Source of the DNA: Mycobacterium sp. E2733
GTDB taxonomy: Bacteria; Actinomycetota; Actinomycetes; Mycobacteriales; Mycobacteriaceae
Direction: 5' to 3'
Length of the DNA: 64,000 bases
NCBI RefSeq assembly: GCF_001667585.1
Contig: NZ_LZJZ01000012.1
Location: 62,001 to 126,000, forward strand
The notes under the pieces are model-generated. The model made no database searches. It was not told the DNA's origin and saw nothing but the letters and a program-made list of their open reading frames with translations. Shown piece by piece: positions 1 through 9,027 of the stretch. The stretch's first letter is position 1; every line of letters starts with the position of its first letter. The position numbers and the translations under genes were made by a program.

Positions 1-80
1 ACCGGAAAATGAGCGAACGAGTGTTTGCTGGGATCTCTAAGAGTCGCGGCCCGCGGATGCCGGGTGAAGGTGCGCGGCGG

Positions 81-803
81 CTAGACCCACTGGCCGAATT
101 GCGGCTTGAGGATCTCGTTGATGTCCACTCCGACCCCGCCGACGCTGCGTTTGTCGATCTCGACCTGATGCAAATGGGCGGCCGGGTGCGCGAACCCCTT
201 GGGCGAGCCCCAGTTGTGCTGCCAGAAATAAGAGCCCAAACCGTCGTGCAGCGCCCAGTCGATGGTCTTCGAATTGGCGTACACACCTGTGCGCTGATGA
301 CCGATCACCGACTCCCAGGACCGCAGGTAGGGGGCTATCTGCTGTTTGTACTGGTCGTAGGACGGGTCATCGTCGATCGAGGCGTAGATCGGGGCGTTGG
401 CGGGGCCGCCCGCGGCGGCGTGCAGCTGCATTCCGCGCTGCGCGTGCTGGAGACCGGCGTTGGCTCCGCCGAGCCAGTCGGCGGTGTTGCCCTTGCCGTA
501 CTGGTAACACGAGACGATCTTCAGCCCATTGCTGCTGAGGTCGCGCGCCTCGGCGACCTGGATCGGCTTACCCAGCATCCAGTTGCCGCCGGGGCGCCGG
601 TCCGACACGTACCTGATCGACCCGACGGCGCCGGCCGCCCTGATCTGGCTGGCCGGGATGACCCCGGCGGCGTAGTCCAACAAGGTGCCGAGCGACGCCG
701 ACGCCGGTGCGGGACGCAGCGACGCACCGGCGACGGCCAGGCCCATCAGGGCCGGGGCCGCGGCCGCCAATTTGAGTACGTCACGCCGCGAAACCGATGA
801 CAC
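81..803 (-). CDS. Tat-exported DUF1906 glycoside-hydrolase-like protein (Rv2525c-like)
   Basis: 240 aa, GTG start. The N-terminus carries a twin-arginine signal (SRRDVLKL at residues 5-12) followed by an Ala-rich hydrophobic stretch and a probable cleavage site after ASA near residue 37. The mature part reads as the DUF1906 / glycoside-hydrolase-25-like TIM barrel (segments LDYAAGVIP, IYASIDDDPS, TGVYANSK, YFWQHNW). Tuberculosis Rv2525c is the known relative: a Tat substrate thought to act at the cell wall. It stands alone, with the divergent side toward 864 being a convergent-free 60-base gap. Enzyme activity is not shown by the sequence; the family assignment is firm. Confidence 0.85.
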   Translation of the reverse strand: MSSVSRRDVLKLAAAAPALMGLAVAGASLRPAPASASLGTLLDYAAGVIPASQIRAAGAVGSIRYVSDRRPGGNWMLGKPIQVAEARDLSSNGLKIVSCYQYGKGNTADWLGGANAGLQHAQRGMQLHAAAGGPANAPIYASIDDDPSYDQYKQQIAPYLRSWESVIGHQRTGVYANSKTIDWALHDGLGSYFWQHNWGSPKGFAHPAAHLHQVEIDKRSVGGVGVDINEILKPQFGQWV

Positions 804-863
804 AAGCGTCAGAGTACGACAGGAACACCACCTGACACGTTGACCACACTGGTCACATCTGCA

Positions 864-1766
864 TCACAGTGGCCCATCGTTGGTTTGGCTCCGCGTCGCA
901 GCGGGCAGCACGATGACGCTCACGGCCTCCAGGCCGCGGCGAGCGGTCTGGCGGGCGACCTCGTCGAGGAAGTGGGCGGCCGCCTTGTTGATCGATCCTG
1001 CCCAGGCCCGGAATCCCTGCACGATCACGGGATCACGCTCCAACGACGGCTGCACCCCCCGCAGCACATTGACCACGTCGTCGGGCAGCGGGTCGGCGAG
1101 TTGCCGGTCGATCCAGCTCTGCGCGAGGTCCGTTGCAGCCACCCGGTCGTCGCCCAGTCCGACCACGTCGCCGGCAAGGTTGCGCAACCGGTCGAACAGC
1201 ACCTGGCGTCCGGGTGTCTCGGCCAGTTGGGCCAGCAGGGTGCTGGCCGCCGGCGGCAGAACCATCTGCCCGAACAAGACCGGTACCGGCAAGGCCCATT
1301 CCTCGAACAGGTCGGCATACATGGTGGCTACGGGCGCGGACAGCGGCGCCGTGAGCCGCCCGATGACCCCGATGCTGTCGCGGTGGGTGGTCGCCAGCCT
1401 GCGCAGGATGTCCTCGTTGACGTCGTCGTCGGGGCAATCGGAGGCTGCGCGGGATTGGTCGATGGCCGCGATCAACTGGTCCAGCCGGTCCCGCTGGCGC
1501 ATCAACAACGTCCGGTGCTCGTCGAGCAGACCCGCCAAGGTGGTGCGCCCACCCGCGATCAAGCGCTGGATGTCATTGATGCTCACGCCGAGACTTCTCA
1601 TCAGATCGATGCGCAGCAGGTCGAGCACCTGCTCCACGTCGAAGACCCGATAGCCGTTGGACAGATGCTCGGCGCGCAGCAGACCGATTTTCTCGTAATG
1701 GCGGATGCGACCGGAAGCGATCCCCGTCAGGGCCGTGACGTCGCCGATCAGCAACTGCTCAGCCAC
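864..1766 (-). CDS. MerR-family transcriptional regulator
   Basis: 300 aa. The N-terminal winged helix of MerR proteins is clear (LLIGDVTALTG, GRIRHYEKIGLL, NGYRVFDVEQVLDLLRI, residues 5-60), followed by a coiled dimer helix and a ~180-residue C-terminal domain I do not recognise, so the inducer is unknown. No Cys pair typical of metal sensors is seen. It is transcribed away from the Rieske oxygenase gene at 1807 across 40 bases that contain a MerR-type inverted repeat, so it probably controls itself and that oxygenase. GTG at 1766 sits almost on an AAGGAG; a TTG at 1754 (giving MLIGDV, the usual family start) is an equally good start. Confidence 0.85.
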   Translation of the reverse strand: MAEQLLIGDVTALTGIASGRIRHYEKIGLLRAEHLSNGYRVFDVEQVLDLLRIDLMRSLGVSINDIQRLIAGGRTTLAGLLDEHRTLLMRQRDRLDQLIAAIDQSRAASDCPDDDVNEDILRRLATTHRDSIGVIGRLTAPLSAPVATMYADLFEEWALPVPVLFGQMVLPPAASTLLAQLAETPGRQVLFDRLRNLAGDVVGLGDDRVAATDLAQSWIDRQLADPLPDDVVNVLRGVQPSLERDPVIVQGFRAWAGSINKAAAHFLDEVARQTARRGLEAVSVIVLPAATRSQTNDGPL

Positions 1767-1771
1767 TCCTT

Positions 1772-1794
1772 GACCTTACAACTGTGGCAAGGTC
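1772..1794. promoter_or_regulatory. MerR-type operator between divergent genes
   Basis: GACCTT (1772-1777) and AAGGTC (1789-1794) form a perfect inverted repeat around an 11-base centre, in the 40-base gap between the MerR gene and the Rieske gene. The arms resemble the ACCTT/AAGGT arms of known MerR-family sites that lie inside an over-long promoter spacer. TTGACC at 1771 could double as a -35 element for the rightward gene. Confidence 0.6.
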
Positions 1795-1806
1795 TGTACT
1801 GGGCAG

Positions 1807-3012
1807 ATGGAACGCGACCAGCTCATCGACCTCACCCGCCGCGCCCTGAAGTTGGCGCGCGACAAGACGACCGATCTCGCCCCGACCGAGCATCGCGTCG
1901 AGGCGCGGGCCTACACGTCGGCCGAGCGCCACGACCGGGACCGGGCCATGGTTCTGGCCAGCCCGCAGTTGGTCGGTTACGTCTCGGAGCTGCCCGGCCC
2001 CGGCGCGTACTGCACCAAGACGGTGATGGGCCGGTCGATACTGCTGACCAGGACGGCCGATGGATCGGTCAAAGCGTTCAACAATGTCTGCCTGCACCGT
2101 CAATCGCAGGTGGCGACGGGCTGCGGCACTGCGAAGCGGTTCACCTGTCCGTACCACGCGTGGACGTACGACAACACCGGCCGGCTGGTCGGCCTGCCCG
2201 GCCGCGAGGGATTTAGCGGCGCAGCGATCGCAAGGGCGGCGAAGCCGGCCGAAGCGGGTCGCCGCCAAACCACCGTGACCGTCAGGGCCGATGGCCTGAC
2301 CGAACTTCCGGCGGCTGAATTCGCCGGCTTCCTCTGGGTCGCATTGGATCCCGGGGCCGGCCTGGATGTCGCCGCACACCTGGGCCCCCTGGCCGACGAG
2401 CTCGATTCGTGGGGAATCGGGCGGTGGTCACCATTGGGTGAGAAGGTGCTCGACTGCCCGATCAATTGGAAGCTCGCGATCGACACCTTTTCGGAGAACT
2501 ACCATTTCGCCACCGTGCACCAGCAGACCTTTGCCACCATCGCCCGCAGCAACTGCACGGTGTTCGACGCGTTCGGACCGCATCACCGGTTGATCTTCCC
2601 GCTCAACACGATCCTGGCGCTGGACGACGTCCCCGAAGATCAGTGGGATCCGTTCCAGAACATGGTGATAATCTACGCGCTGTTCCCCAACATCGTGCTG
2701 TCGGTCACCATCGCCAACGGCGAGCTGTTCCGGATCTACCCCGGCGATCGGCCGGGGAGATCGGTCACCGTGCACCAGAACTCGACGCCACTGGACCTTT
2801 CCGACGAATCGGTGGCCGCCGGCGCGCAGGCCGTGTTCGAGTACGCCCACGCCACGGTGCGCGACGAGGACTACCGGCTGGTCGAAAGCCTGCAGGCCAA
2901 TCTCGAATCGGGCGCCAGCGATCACCTGTTGTTCGGCCGCAACGAACCCGGCCTACAGCATCGCCACAACGCCTGGGCCCGCGCGCTTGGCGGGTCAGCC
3001 ACTCTCGGTTGA
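1807..3012 (+). CDS. Rieske aromatic-ring-hydroxylating oxygenase, alpha subunit
   Basis: 401 aa. The Rieske [2Fe-2S] ligands are C95-x-H97 and C114-x2-H117 (VCLHRQ, CPYHAW). The catalytic domain has the mononuclear iron motif in DTFSENYHFATVH (about residues 225-237). This is the RHO/phthalate-dioxygenase alpha-subunit layout, expected to hydroxylate a cyclic or quaternary-ammonium substrate using electrons from a separate reductase, which is not next to it. The start has little Shine-Dalgarno signal and lies close to the promoter, so translation may be leaderless. The last 18 bases overlap the convergent gene ending at 2995. Likely controlled by the adjacent MerR protein. Confidence 0.85.
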   Translation: MERDQLIDLTRRALKLARDKTTDLAPTEHRVEARAYTSAERHDRDRAMVLASPQLVGYVSELPGPGAYCTKTVMGRSILLTRTADGSVKAFNNVCLHRQSQVATGCGTAKRFTCPYHAWTYDNTGRLVGLPGREGFSGAAIARAAKPAEAGRRQTTVTVRADGLTELPAAEFAGFLWVALDPGAGLDVAAHLGPLADELDSWGIGRWSPLGEKVLDCPINWKLAIDTFSENYHFATVHQQTFATIARSNCTVFDAFGPHHRLIFPLNTILALDDVPEDQWDPFQNMVIIYALFPNIVLSVTIANGELFRIYPGDRPGRSVTVHQNSTPLDLSDESVAAGAQAVFEYAHATVRDEDYRLVESLQANLESGASDHLLFGRNEPGLQHRHNAWARALGGSATLG

Positions 3013-4356
3013 CGCTTCGGCGGATAGCACCGCAACGAGGTCGTCCAACAGTGTTGCCAGCGCGTCGCTTTGCGCGGGTCGCACCGTGGTCAACAGCCCG
3101 ACCGCTTCCTGTCGGCGTCCCCGGGCCAACAGCTGCAACAGCAGACCCGCGGCCATCTGCAGGTCTCGGTCGGCGGATTCCATGTTCGCGACGGTGGTGG
3201 CCAGCACCTCGGCCAGCTCCCAGTCTCGGTACAGGGCCAGCGAGCGCTCGTTGAACGCGAAGCCGGTCACGGGTTGGCCCCACAGGGTTCCGCGGTAGCG
3301 GTACGGGCCCTCCATGTATTCGATGGGGAGGCCGTGCGCGGGGGCGGGCACCAACGGCTCGCCGACGACGTCGAGTTGCATGGTGCGGCAGGTGATCCGG
3401 TGCCGGTCGGGCATATAGCGGGCGGCGGCCTGCGGCCGCACCAATGGCTGCACCGCGTCCGGCCACCGCACGTAGCTGCTGACCGTCACCTCGACGTCTT
3501 CGGCGTACTCCGGCGACACCCCCGGATCGGGATGGCTTGTCGTCACGCCCGTAAACGGCTGCAAGGCATTGTCATTGGTGCGGTCGAACTGTCGCCAGAT
3601 GCTCAGGTCCACGCCGTTGTCGAAATTGATGGTGCGCCACTCGTGGGACCGGGCGCGCGGATCTCCCCCGGTTCCTCCACCGCCGGCGTATTTCGGGAAC
3701 CACTGCCGGTCGATGTGCCCGCTGCTGCCGGAGACCTGCTGGACGAGATCACCCCAGCGCAGAGTGCCCGTCATGGCCATGCCGGTCTGGAAATACGAAT
3801 ACGTTTCGGTCTGGCCGAAGCAGCAGATCTTTCCGTTGTAGGTCGACGCGCCCACCGGTGTCGGTGCGCGCGTTGGTGTTACGGCCAGGTCCAGCCGCAT
3901 GGGCCGACCCGACTGGTCCTCGCCGACCAGGCTGACGCGATACGTGTAGGGCAGCAGCTCCCCGTCGCCGTCGCGGCAGGTGATCCACGACGCGGTGCCG
4001 GCCGCGCTGGAGTAGTGGATGTCGAGATGGCCCGGGGCCAGTTTCAGCTTGCGCGGCGCCCCGGGTTCCAGGTTGGCCGGCGGCATGTCGTAGTCAGTGA
4101 AGGTGCCGTAATCGCCGGTGTCGAGATCGAAGAGCGCCATCGTGTAAAAATCGGCGACCACGGTCCCGCCCGGCCGGTTCTTGTTGAAGATGGTCAGGAA
4201 GGCAAACGACCGGCCGGCCTCGGCGGCATCGAGCTGCCCGGCGATGAACCACGTGTCGGACTCCTGGTCCGGGTGCTCGCCCTCGGCGGCGGGGAAATCC
4301 AGGTGGCTGTCGCCGGGCACCAACTGGAACGGGTAACTGCGCCAATCGCTGGTCAT
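2995..4356 (-). CDS. Lipocalin-like / AttH-CrtC-type protein
   Basis: 453 aa, no signal peptide or membrane segment. The first ~300 residues resemble the secreted-hydrolase AttH / hydroxyneurosporene-synthase-type lipocalin fold (segments DTWFIAGQL, HIDRQWFPKY, ISYW-like INFDNGVDLSIWRQ). The DRQW stretch is typical of that family. The role is unknown; relatives bind or hydrate isoprenoid or lipid molecules. The C-terminal ~110 residues are helical and unassigned. It is transcribed divergently from the aldehyde dehydrogenase at 4449 across a gap with a perfect short palindrome. Confidence 0.65.
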   Translation of the reverse strand: MTSDWRSYPFQLVPGDSHLDFPAAEGEHPDQESDTWFIAGQLDAAEAGRSFAFLTIFNKNRPGGTVVADFYTMALFDLDTGDYGTFTDYDMPPANLEPGAPRKLKLAPGHLDIHYSSAAGTASWITCRDGDGELLPYTYRVSLVGEDQSGRPMRLDLAVTPTRAPTPVGASTYNGKICCFGQTETYSYFQTGMAMTGTLRWGDLVQQVSGSSGHIDRQWFPKYAGGGGTGGDPRARSHEWRTINFDNGVDLSIWRQFDRTNDNALQPFTGVTTSHPDPGVSPEYAEDVEVTVSSYVRWPDAVQPLVRPQAAARYMPDRHRITCRTMQLDVVGEPLVPAPAHGLPIEYMEGPYRYRGTLWGQPVTGFAFNERSLALYRDWELAEVLATTVANMESADRDLQMAAGLLLQLLARGRRQEAVGLLTTVRPAQSDALATLLDDLVAVLSAEASTESG

Positions 4357-4377
4357 ATCGGGCCTCGCTGCTTTTTT

Positions 4378-4390
4378 CGCTATGTTAGCG
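4378..4390. promoter_or_regulatory. Palindrome in divergent promoter (CGCTA-TGT-TAGCG)
   Basis: A perfect 5+3+5 inverted repeat in the 92-base gap between the lipocalin-like gene (leftward) and the aldehyde dehydrogenase (rightward). TATGTTAG within it recurs in the AT-rich promoter at 16685-16705. Looks like a repressor operator; no regulator is adjacent. Confidence 0.45.
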
Positions 4391-4448
4391 TCAAAAGCAA
4401 AATCCCGGTCACTGCCGCCTATGCGCCCAACCCTCGAGGAAGTGCCCG

Positions 4449-5921
4449 ATGACAGAAACCTCCGGCCACCGGTCTTATAGCGAACTCTTCATCGGCGGTC
4501 AGTGGCGCAAGCCCGCCAACCCCCAACAGCTCGCCGTCATCTCCCCGCACTCCGAAGAACCCGTCGGCCACGTCCAGCTGGCCGGACCCGACGACGTCGA
4601 CGCCGCCGTGGCCGCCGCGCGACACGCCTTCGACCACGGGCCGTGGCCGCGGATGACCCACGCCGAGCGGATGTCCAAGGTCGAACAGCTCGCCGCGATC
4701 TACGCCGGCCACATCGAGGAGATGGCCGACCTGATCACCGACGAGATGGGCTCACCGCGCAGTTTCAGCCGAATGGGCCAAGCGGCGGCCGCGGCGTCGC
4801 TCATCCATCTGGCGCTGGCCGCCGCGCGCGAGTTTCCGTGGGAGGAACGGCGCCAGGGCGTGCTCGGCGAAGTGCACTTGCGCAGGGCGCCGGTCGGCGT
4901 CGTCGGCGCGATCGTGCCGTGGAACGTTCCGCAGTTCCTGATCATGCCCAAGCTGATCCCGGCGCTGATCGCGGGCTGCACGGTCATCATCAAACCCGCA
5001 CCCGAAACCCCCTTGGACGCTTTGTGGTTGGCCGAAATGATCGAGCAGCTGGACCTGCCCGACGGGGTGGTCTCGGTACTGCCCGGCGGCCCCGAGATCG
5101 GTGAGGCGCTGGTGCGCCATCCCGGGGTGGACAAGGTCGCGTTCACTGGTTCGAGCACCGTCGGGCGCCGGATCGCCGCCCTGTGCGGCGAACAGCTCAA
5201 GCGGGTGAGCCTGGAACTGGGCGGCAAGTCGGCGGCGATCATTCTCGACGACGCCGACATCGGCAAGACCGTCGCCGGATTGAAAACCGCCGGCCTGATG
5301 AACAACGGCCAGGCGTGCGTCGCCCAGACCCGCATCCTGGTCAGCGACCGGCGTCACGACGAGGTCGTCGATGCACTGGCCGACATGATGTCGGCCCTCA
5401 ACGTTGGCGATCCGGCCGACGACGCCACCGACATCGGACCCCTTGTCGCGCAACGACAACAGCGCCGCGTCCAGGACTACATCAAGTCCGGCCAGGCCGA
5501 AGGCGCCCGCGTCGTCCTGGGCGGCCAGGACAGCCCGTCGACGCGTGGCTGGTATGTGCAGCCGACGCTGTTCGCCGACGCCACCAACGACATGCGCATC
5601 GCCCGGGAGGAGATCTTCGGTCCGGTCCTGACCGTGCTGCGCTACCGCGATGAGGACGACGCCATCCGGATCGCCAACGAGAGCGACTACGGCCTGGCCG
5701 GTTCGGTGTGGACCTCCGACATCGCACACGGCCTGGAGATCGCCGCAGGCGTGCGCACCGGGACGTACGGCATCAATATGTACACGCTGGACATCGGCGC
5801 CCCGTTCGGCGGCTTCAAACAGTCGGGCATCGGGCGTGAATTCGGCCCGGAGGGCCTTCACGAATACGTCGAGCTGCAGACGCTGGTGTGCAAGGGGCAG
5901 CTACCTCCGCTATCCGGCTGA
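4449..5921 (+). CDS. NAD(P)-dependent aldehyde dehydrogenase
   Basis: 490 aa, the usual length for the family. Motifs in order: PWNVPQFLIMPKLIPAL, the nucleotide-binding FTGSSTVGR, general base Glu in LELGGKSA, nucleophile Cys in NNGQACVAQ, and EEIFGPVL. It oxidises an aldehyde to the acid, a step expected after alcohol oxidation of a side chain or terpenoid. GAGGAA lies 8 bases before the ATG. It is about 60% alike, by eye, to the second aldehyde dehydrogenase at 30156, including the shared PVGVV.AIVPWN and SDYGLAGSVW segments. Catalytic residues are intact. Confidence 0.93.
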   Translation: MTETSGHRSYSELFIGGQWRKPANPQQLAVISPHSEEPVGHVQLAGPDDVDAAVAAARHAFDHGPWPRMTHAERMSKVEQLAAIYAGHIEEMADLITDEMGSPRSFSRMGQAAAAASLIHLALAAAREFPWEERRQGVLGEVHLRRAPVGVVGAIVPWNVPQFLIMPKLIPALIAGCTVIIKPAPETPLDALWLAEMIEQLDLPDGVVSVLPGGPEIGEALVRHPGVDKVAFTGSSTVGRRIAALCGEQLKRVSLELGGKSAAIILDDADIGKTVAGLKTAGLMNNGQACVAQTRILVSDRRHDEVVDALADMMSALNVGDPADDATDIGPLVAQRQQRRVQDYIKSGQAEGARVVLGGQDSPSTRGWYVQPTLFADATNDMRIAREEIFGPVLTVLRYRDEDDAIRIANESDYGLAGSVWTSDIAHGLEIAAGVRTGTYGINMYTLDIGAPFGGFKQSGIGREFGPEGLHEYVELQTLVCKGQLPPLSG

Positions 5922-5924
5922 CGC

Positions 5925-6371
5925 TCAACCACTTTCGGGCATCTGCAGGGTGAGCTCGACGGGGCAGCACAGCGCGCCGTGCTGGTTGGTCACCTGGATC
6001 TCGATGTCGACGAGGCAGCGCGGCGGGTCCACCGAGGTGTCCCGCCGCTTGGCCACCGCGCGTCCCCGGCCGATCATCGTGTCGCCGGCATACACCGAGC
6101 CCGCCAGCCGCATGGAGCGCCGCACCACCCGGCTGCTCGGACCCGCCCAATCGGTCGCGACGCGGTCGGCGAAGCCGGCGAGGTGCATCGTGTTGACGTA
6201 GATCGTCGGATTGCCCTGGCGCTGCGCGTATTCGGGGTCGAAGTGGCCCGGGAAGTAGTCCCACGTCGCTCCCGCGTTCTCCACCACTCGCTGGTAGCTG
6301 ATGTGGTCGACCACCTCGGGCAGGTCGACGGGAACGGTGATCTCGTCGAAGTCCAGGTCGTCTGCGGTCAC
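5925..6371 (-). CDS. MaoC-like hydratase (C-terminal-type half)
   Basis: 148 aa, single hotdog domain. The segment TIYVNTMHLAGFADR around residues 55-70 is the MaoC/FAS1-dehydratase-like hydratase helix. It overlaps the preceding gene by ATGA, and the two together have the two-subunit layout of heteromeric MaoC hydratases such as the HadAB or ChsH types, which hydrate enoyl thioesters. Probably the second subunit of an enoyl-CoA hydratase used on a CoA ester made by the upstream ligase. The end meets the aldehyde dehydrogenase with a 3-base gap. Confidence 0.75.
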   Translation of the reverse strand: MTADDLDFDEITVPVDLPEVVDHISYQRVVENAGATWDYFPGHFDPEYAQRQGNPTIYVNTMHLAGFADRVATDWAGPSSRVVRRSMRLAGSVYAGDTMIGRGRAVAKRRDTSVDPPRCLVDIEIQVTNQHGALCCPVELTLQMPESG

Positions 6372-6907
6372 GGCGATGCTCCGGGTGTGAAGCGGAACAA
6401 GGTGTTCCGGCAGGTGGCGACCACCGCCCCGTCCTGGCGGCGGTAGGTCTCCAGCGTCTCGACGAAATGACCCGCGCCCAGCCGCGTCCGCTTCTCCGGT
6501 GACACCGACACCAGCTGCTCGACGACGGTAAGAACGTCGCCCTCAACGATGGGCACCACGAACTCGACGTCGTTGGCCGCGTTGATGAACGTGGTGCCCG
6601 GCAACGGGACTCGCAGCACCAGGGATGCCACCGGCGGCCGGCCCTGCGGCTGCCACGGCGGCGGGATCAGCCACCCCATCAGCAAGGCCGGGGGCGCCGG
6701 CAGACCTCCCCATTTCCGGCGGGCGAACTCGGCGTCCCAGTAGGACCGGTTGCCGTCGTGGACCATCGCGGCGAACAACTGGATGCGTGCCCCGCTGACC
6801 GCCGTGGCCGCGGTGCGCGGCTCGCTCGTCGCGCCAACCATGCGCAGCGCGTCTTCATAGGTGCCGAAGGTTAGCTGGTAACTGAGGTCCGGGTCCACGC
6901 GGCTCAC
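6368..6907 (-). CDS. MaoC-like hydratase (N-terminal-type half)
   Basis: 179 aa from the GTG at 6907, which overlaps the stop of the upstream gene as GTGA; longer reading upstream is the shadow of that gene. It matches the FAS1_DH_region / MaoC N-terminal hotdog family: SYQLTFGTYEDALRMVG near the start, WWGG-like RRKWGGLPAPPALLMGW, then a TFINAANDVEFVVPIVEGD hotdog strand set. Family members pair with a second MaoC half, here the next gene. Expected to be the other subunit of an enoyl-CoA hydratase. Confidence 0.72.
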   Translation of the reverse strand: MSRVDPDLSYQLTFGTYEDALRMVGATSEPRTAATAVSGARIQLFAAMVHDGNRSYWDAEFARRKWGGLPAPPALLMGWLIPPPWQPQGRPPVASLVLRVPLPGTTFINAANDVEFVVPIVEGDVLTVVEQLVSVSPEKRTRLGAGHFVETLETYRRQDGAVVATCRNTLFRFTPGASP

Positions 6908-7329
6908 ATAACGAGCGGGTGCCGACTGGGCACCGAATCCCACTGCAGCGCACGGGAAGTGAAGTACCAGCCACCACGCTCGTAGATCAGCGTGTCCCGG
7001 AATATCCCCGTGGCACGCAGCGTGGTGTCGCCGTACATGCTGGCGAAAAGCAAGACGACGCAACGCTGGACGGCGTTGACCCCGTCGACCCGGATCTCGT
7101 GGTCGACCGTCACCAGCCGTTGTCCGTCCCCGCCGTCGAACGCCGCCCGCAGATCGTCGAACGTGTCGCCATCACGTTGGTAGGTGGCGCCGGCGTGGCG
7201 GAACGTAGCAATCCAGCGCTCGCGATCGCCCTCGGAGTAGGCCCGGTTGTGCCGGGCGTTCAGATTGAGGATGGCAGCACGGCCCGTGGCGGCCTGCAGC
7301 ATTTGCTGTTCCTGATAGGACATGGTCAT
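6904..7329 (-). CDS. NTF2/SnoaL-like protein
   Basis: 141 aa. Start set at the ATG (7329) with GGAGA 6 bases upstream; a start further out would run through an AT-rich promoter-like stretch. The sequence has the SnoaL cone fold (RAAILNLNARHNRAYSEGD at the start, ATGIFRDTLIYERGGWYFTSR at the end). Members act as small cyclases, dehydratases, isomerases or oxygenase beta subunits. Operon position between an acyl-CoA ligase and MaoC hydratases, with a KshA-like oxygenase upstream, fits a hydratase/isomerase or an oxygenase partner; which of these cannot be told. Confidence 0.75.
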   Translation of the reverse strand: MTMSYQEQQMLQAATGRAAILNLNARHNRAYSEGDRERWIATFRHAGATYQRDGDTFDDLRAAFDGGDGQRLVTVDHEIRVDGVNAVQRCVVLLFASMYGDTTLRATGIFRDTLIYERGGWYFTSRALQWDSVPSRHPLVM

Positions 7330-7407
7330 TTCGGTCTCCAGCCTCTCCCGGGAAAACGACTGCCAACGAGCGGACGGATGGAACGGTAAAGTCACTTGCC
7401 GACTAAT

Positions 7408-7425
7408 ACGTAACATTAACGTAAC
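7408..7425. promoter_or_regulatory. Direct repeat ACGTAAC x2 in operon gap
   Basis: ACGTAAC at 7408-7414 and again at 7419-7425, separated by four bases, in the 96-base gap between the acyl-CoA ligase stop and the NTF2-like start. It may mark an internal promoter or operator; no regulator can be assigned. Confidence 0.3.
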
Positions 7426-9006
7426 CTACCGGCTAACGATATAGCCCTGAGCTTCACGATCCCACGCCTCCCGAGTCACCCCCCGCTCGCGCAACAAGTC
7501 CTTACGTATCCGCCCGATGACAGTCTTCGGGAGTTCGCTGACGGTCTCCACGTATCGGGGCACGCAGAAGTACGGCATCCGGGCCGAGCAGAAATCGAGC
7601 AGCTCGGCGTAATCAACTGTGGCCCCGGGTTGTAACGTCACGATCACCAGGATGTCGTCTTCGCCCAACGCGCTGGGCACCCCGATCGCGGCGGCTTCCG
7701 CCACGGCGGGATGACTTGCGACCACGGTTTCCACCTCGACCGAGGAAACGTTTTCACCGCGCCGGCGAAGCGAATCTTTCCTGCGGTCGACGTATGTCAG
7801 GTTTCCCTCCGCGTCGAGCCGGCCGACGTCGCCGGTGCGAAACCATTCCGGGTGTGGGATGACCCGCATGTCTTGCGCCACATAGCCTTCGCTCATCAAA
7901 TGCGGATACCGGGGCCGGCAGGCGATTTCTCCGGCCGTGCCTGCCGGCACCGGGTCGCCGCGTTCGTCGACGATCCGCACGTCGAAATTCGGATTCGCCC
8001 GGCCCGACGTGCCGGGCACCCCCTCGTCGGCCAGGGCCTTGACGGCGATCGGAAACGCCTCGGTCATCCCGTACATCGTGACGACGCGGCAGCCGTAACG
8101 CTTTTCGATGTCGCGATAAGCCTTGGCGTCGATCGGGGCCGCCGAGATGAACCGCAGTGGCAACTCGGCGTCACGCGGATCCGCGGGCAGGTTATGCAAC
8201 ATCGACACCATCGCGCCGGCGCCGGCGAAGCCGACGGCGCCTCGGGCGCGGATGTCGTCCCACACCTCGGCGGGGTGAAACGCTTGCGCCAGCACGGTCG
8301 TCGCGCCGAGCAGCATCGGGGCGAGCACGCTGGGCGCCGCGCTCAGGTGAAACAGCGGCATCGCCGTCCACAGCACCTCCCCCGCGCGCAATTCCCAGGC
8401 CGACGCGACCGTCGCGGCCACCGTGAACAGGTAAGGCCAGGTGGTGGCGACCGCTTTCGACGACCCGGTGGTGCCCGACGTGTAGAAGAGACAGCCCACG
8501 TTCTCCACCGCCGTGCCGACGTCTGCGACCACGCCGCCCCGGCTCAACTTCGCCTGGAGTAAATCACCTTGCAGCACAACGCTCGGCGCGGTCTGCAACG
8601 CCCCGGCAACCTCGTCCACCCGGGGCCGGCGCTCGGCATCGGTCAGGATCACCTTGGCCTGCGACAACCGCAGGGCGTGCAGCAGGAAATCCCCTTTGTT
8701 CGCGGCATTGACGGCGGCGCTCACCGCGCCGATACGCGCCGCACCCAACCAGAAGTAGACCCATTCCGGGCAGGTCCCGGTGAACAACGCCACGCAATCG
8801 CCACGACCGACGCCCAAGTCCGTGAGCACGTTCGCGGCGGCGCGGGAGCGCTGCCGCATCTGCTCGAAGGTCACGTCAACGCCGGCGATCGACATCATCA
8901 CCCGGTCGGGATACTGCTCGGCCCGCCGATCGAGCACGGCCGGGACCGTGAAACTTTCGACGCCGAAGTCGGCGGGCCCGAGAGGTCCGCTCCGGTCGGG
9001 ACTCAT
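7426..9006 (-). CDS. Acyl-CoA ligase (AMP-forming, FadD/CaiC-like)
   Basis: 526 aa. Adenylate-forming motifs are complete: FYTSGTTGSSKAV (P-loop-like A3), MYGMTEAFPI (A5), FRTGDVGRLD (A7), YVDRRKDSLRRRGENVSSVEVE (A8) and the C-terminal Lys in PKTVIGRIRKD (A10). The RRRGEN variant is typical of the crotonobetaine/carnitine-CoA ligase-like branch. It should activate a carboxylic acid (side chain or ring-opened acid) to its CoA ester. It lies 21 bases after the KshA-like oxygenase gene, in the same leftward operon. Confidence 0.9.
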   Translation of the reverse strand: MSPDRSGPLGPADFGVESFTVPAVLDRRAEQYPDRVMMSIAGVDVTFEQMRQRSRAAANVLTDLGVGRGDCVALFTGTCPEWVYFWLGAARIGAVSAAVNAANKGDFLLHALRLSQAKVILTDAERRPRVDEVAGALQTAPSVVLQGDLLQAKLSRGGVVADVGTAVENVGCLFYTSGTTGSSKAVATTWPYLFTVAATVASAWELRAGEVLWTAMPLFHLSAAPSVLAPMLLGATTVLAQAFHPAEVWDDIRARGAVGFAGAGAMVSMLHNLPADPRDAELPLRFISAAPIDAKAYRDIEKRYGCRVVTMYGMTEAFPIAVKALADEGVPGTSGRANPNFDVRIVDERGDPVPAGTAGEIACRPRYPHLMSEGYVAQDMRVIPHPEWFRTGDVGRLDAEGNLTYVDRRKDSLRRRGENVSSVEVETVVASHPAVAEAAAIGVPSALGEDDILVIVTLQPGATVDYAELLDFCSARMPYFCVPRYVETVSELPKTVIGRIRKDLLRERGVTREAWDREAQGYIVSR

Positions 9007-9027
9007 GGCGCTTCCAGGGGCTTTCGC

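Noticed and set aside
9..800. Plus-strand 263-aa frame
   Set aside because: Antisense of the Tat-exported DUF1906 gene, which has a clear signal peptide and family match.
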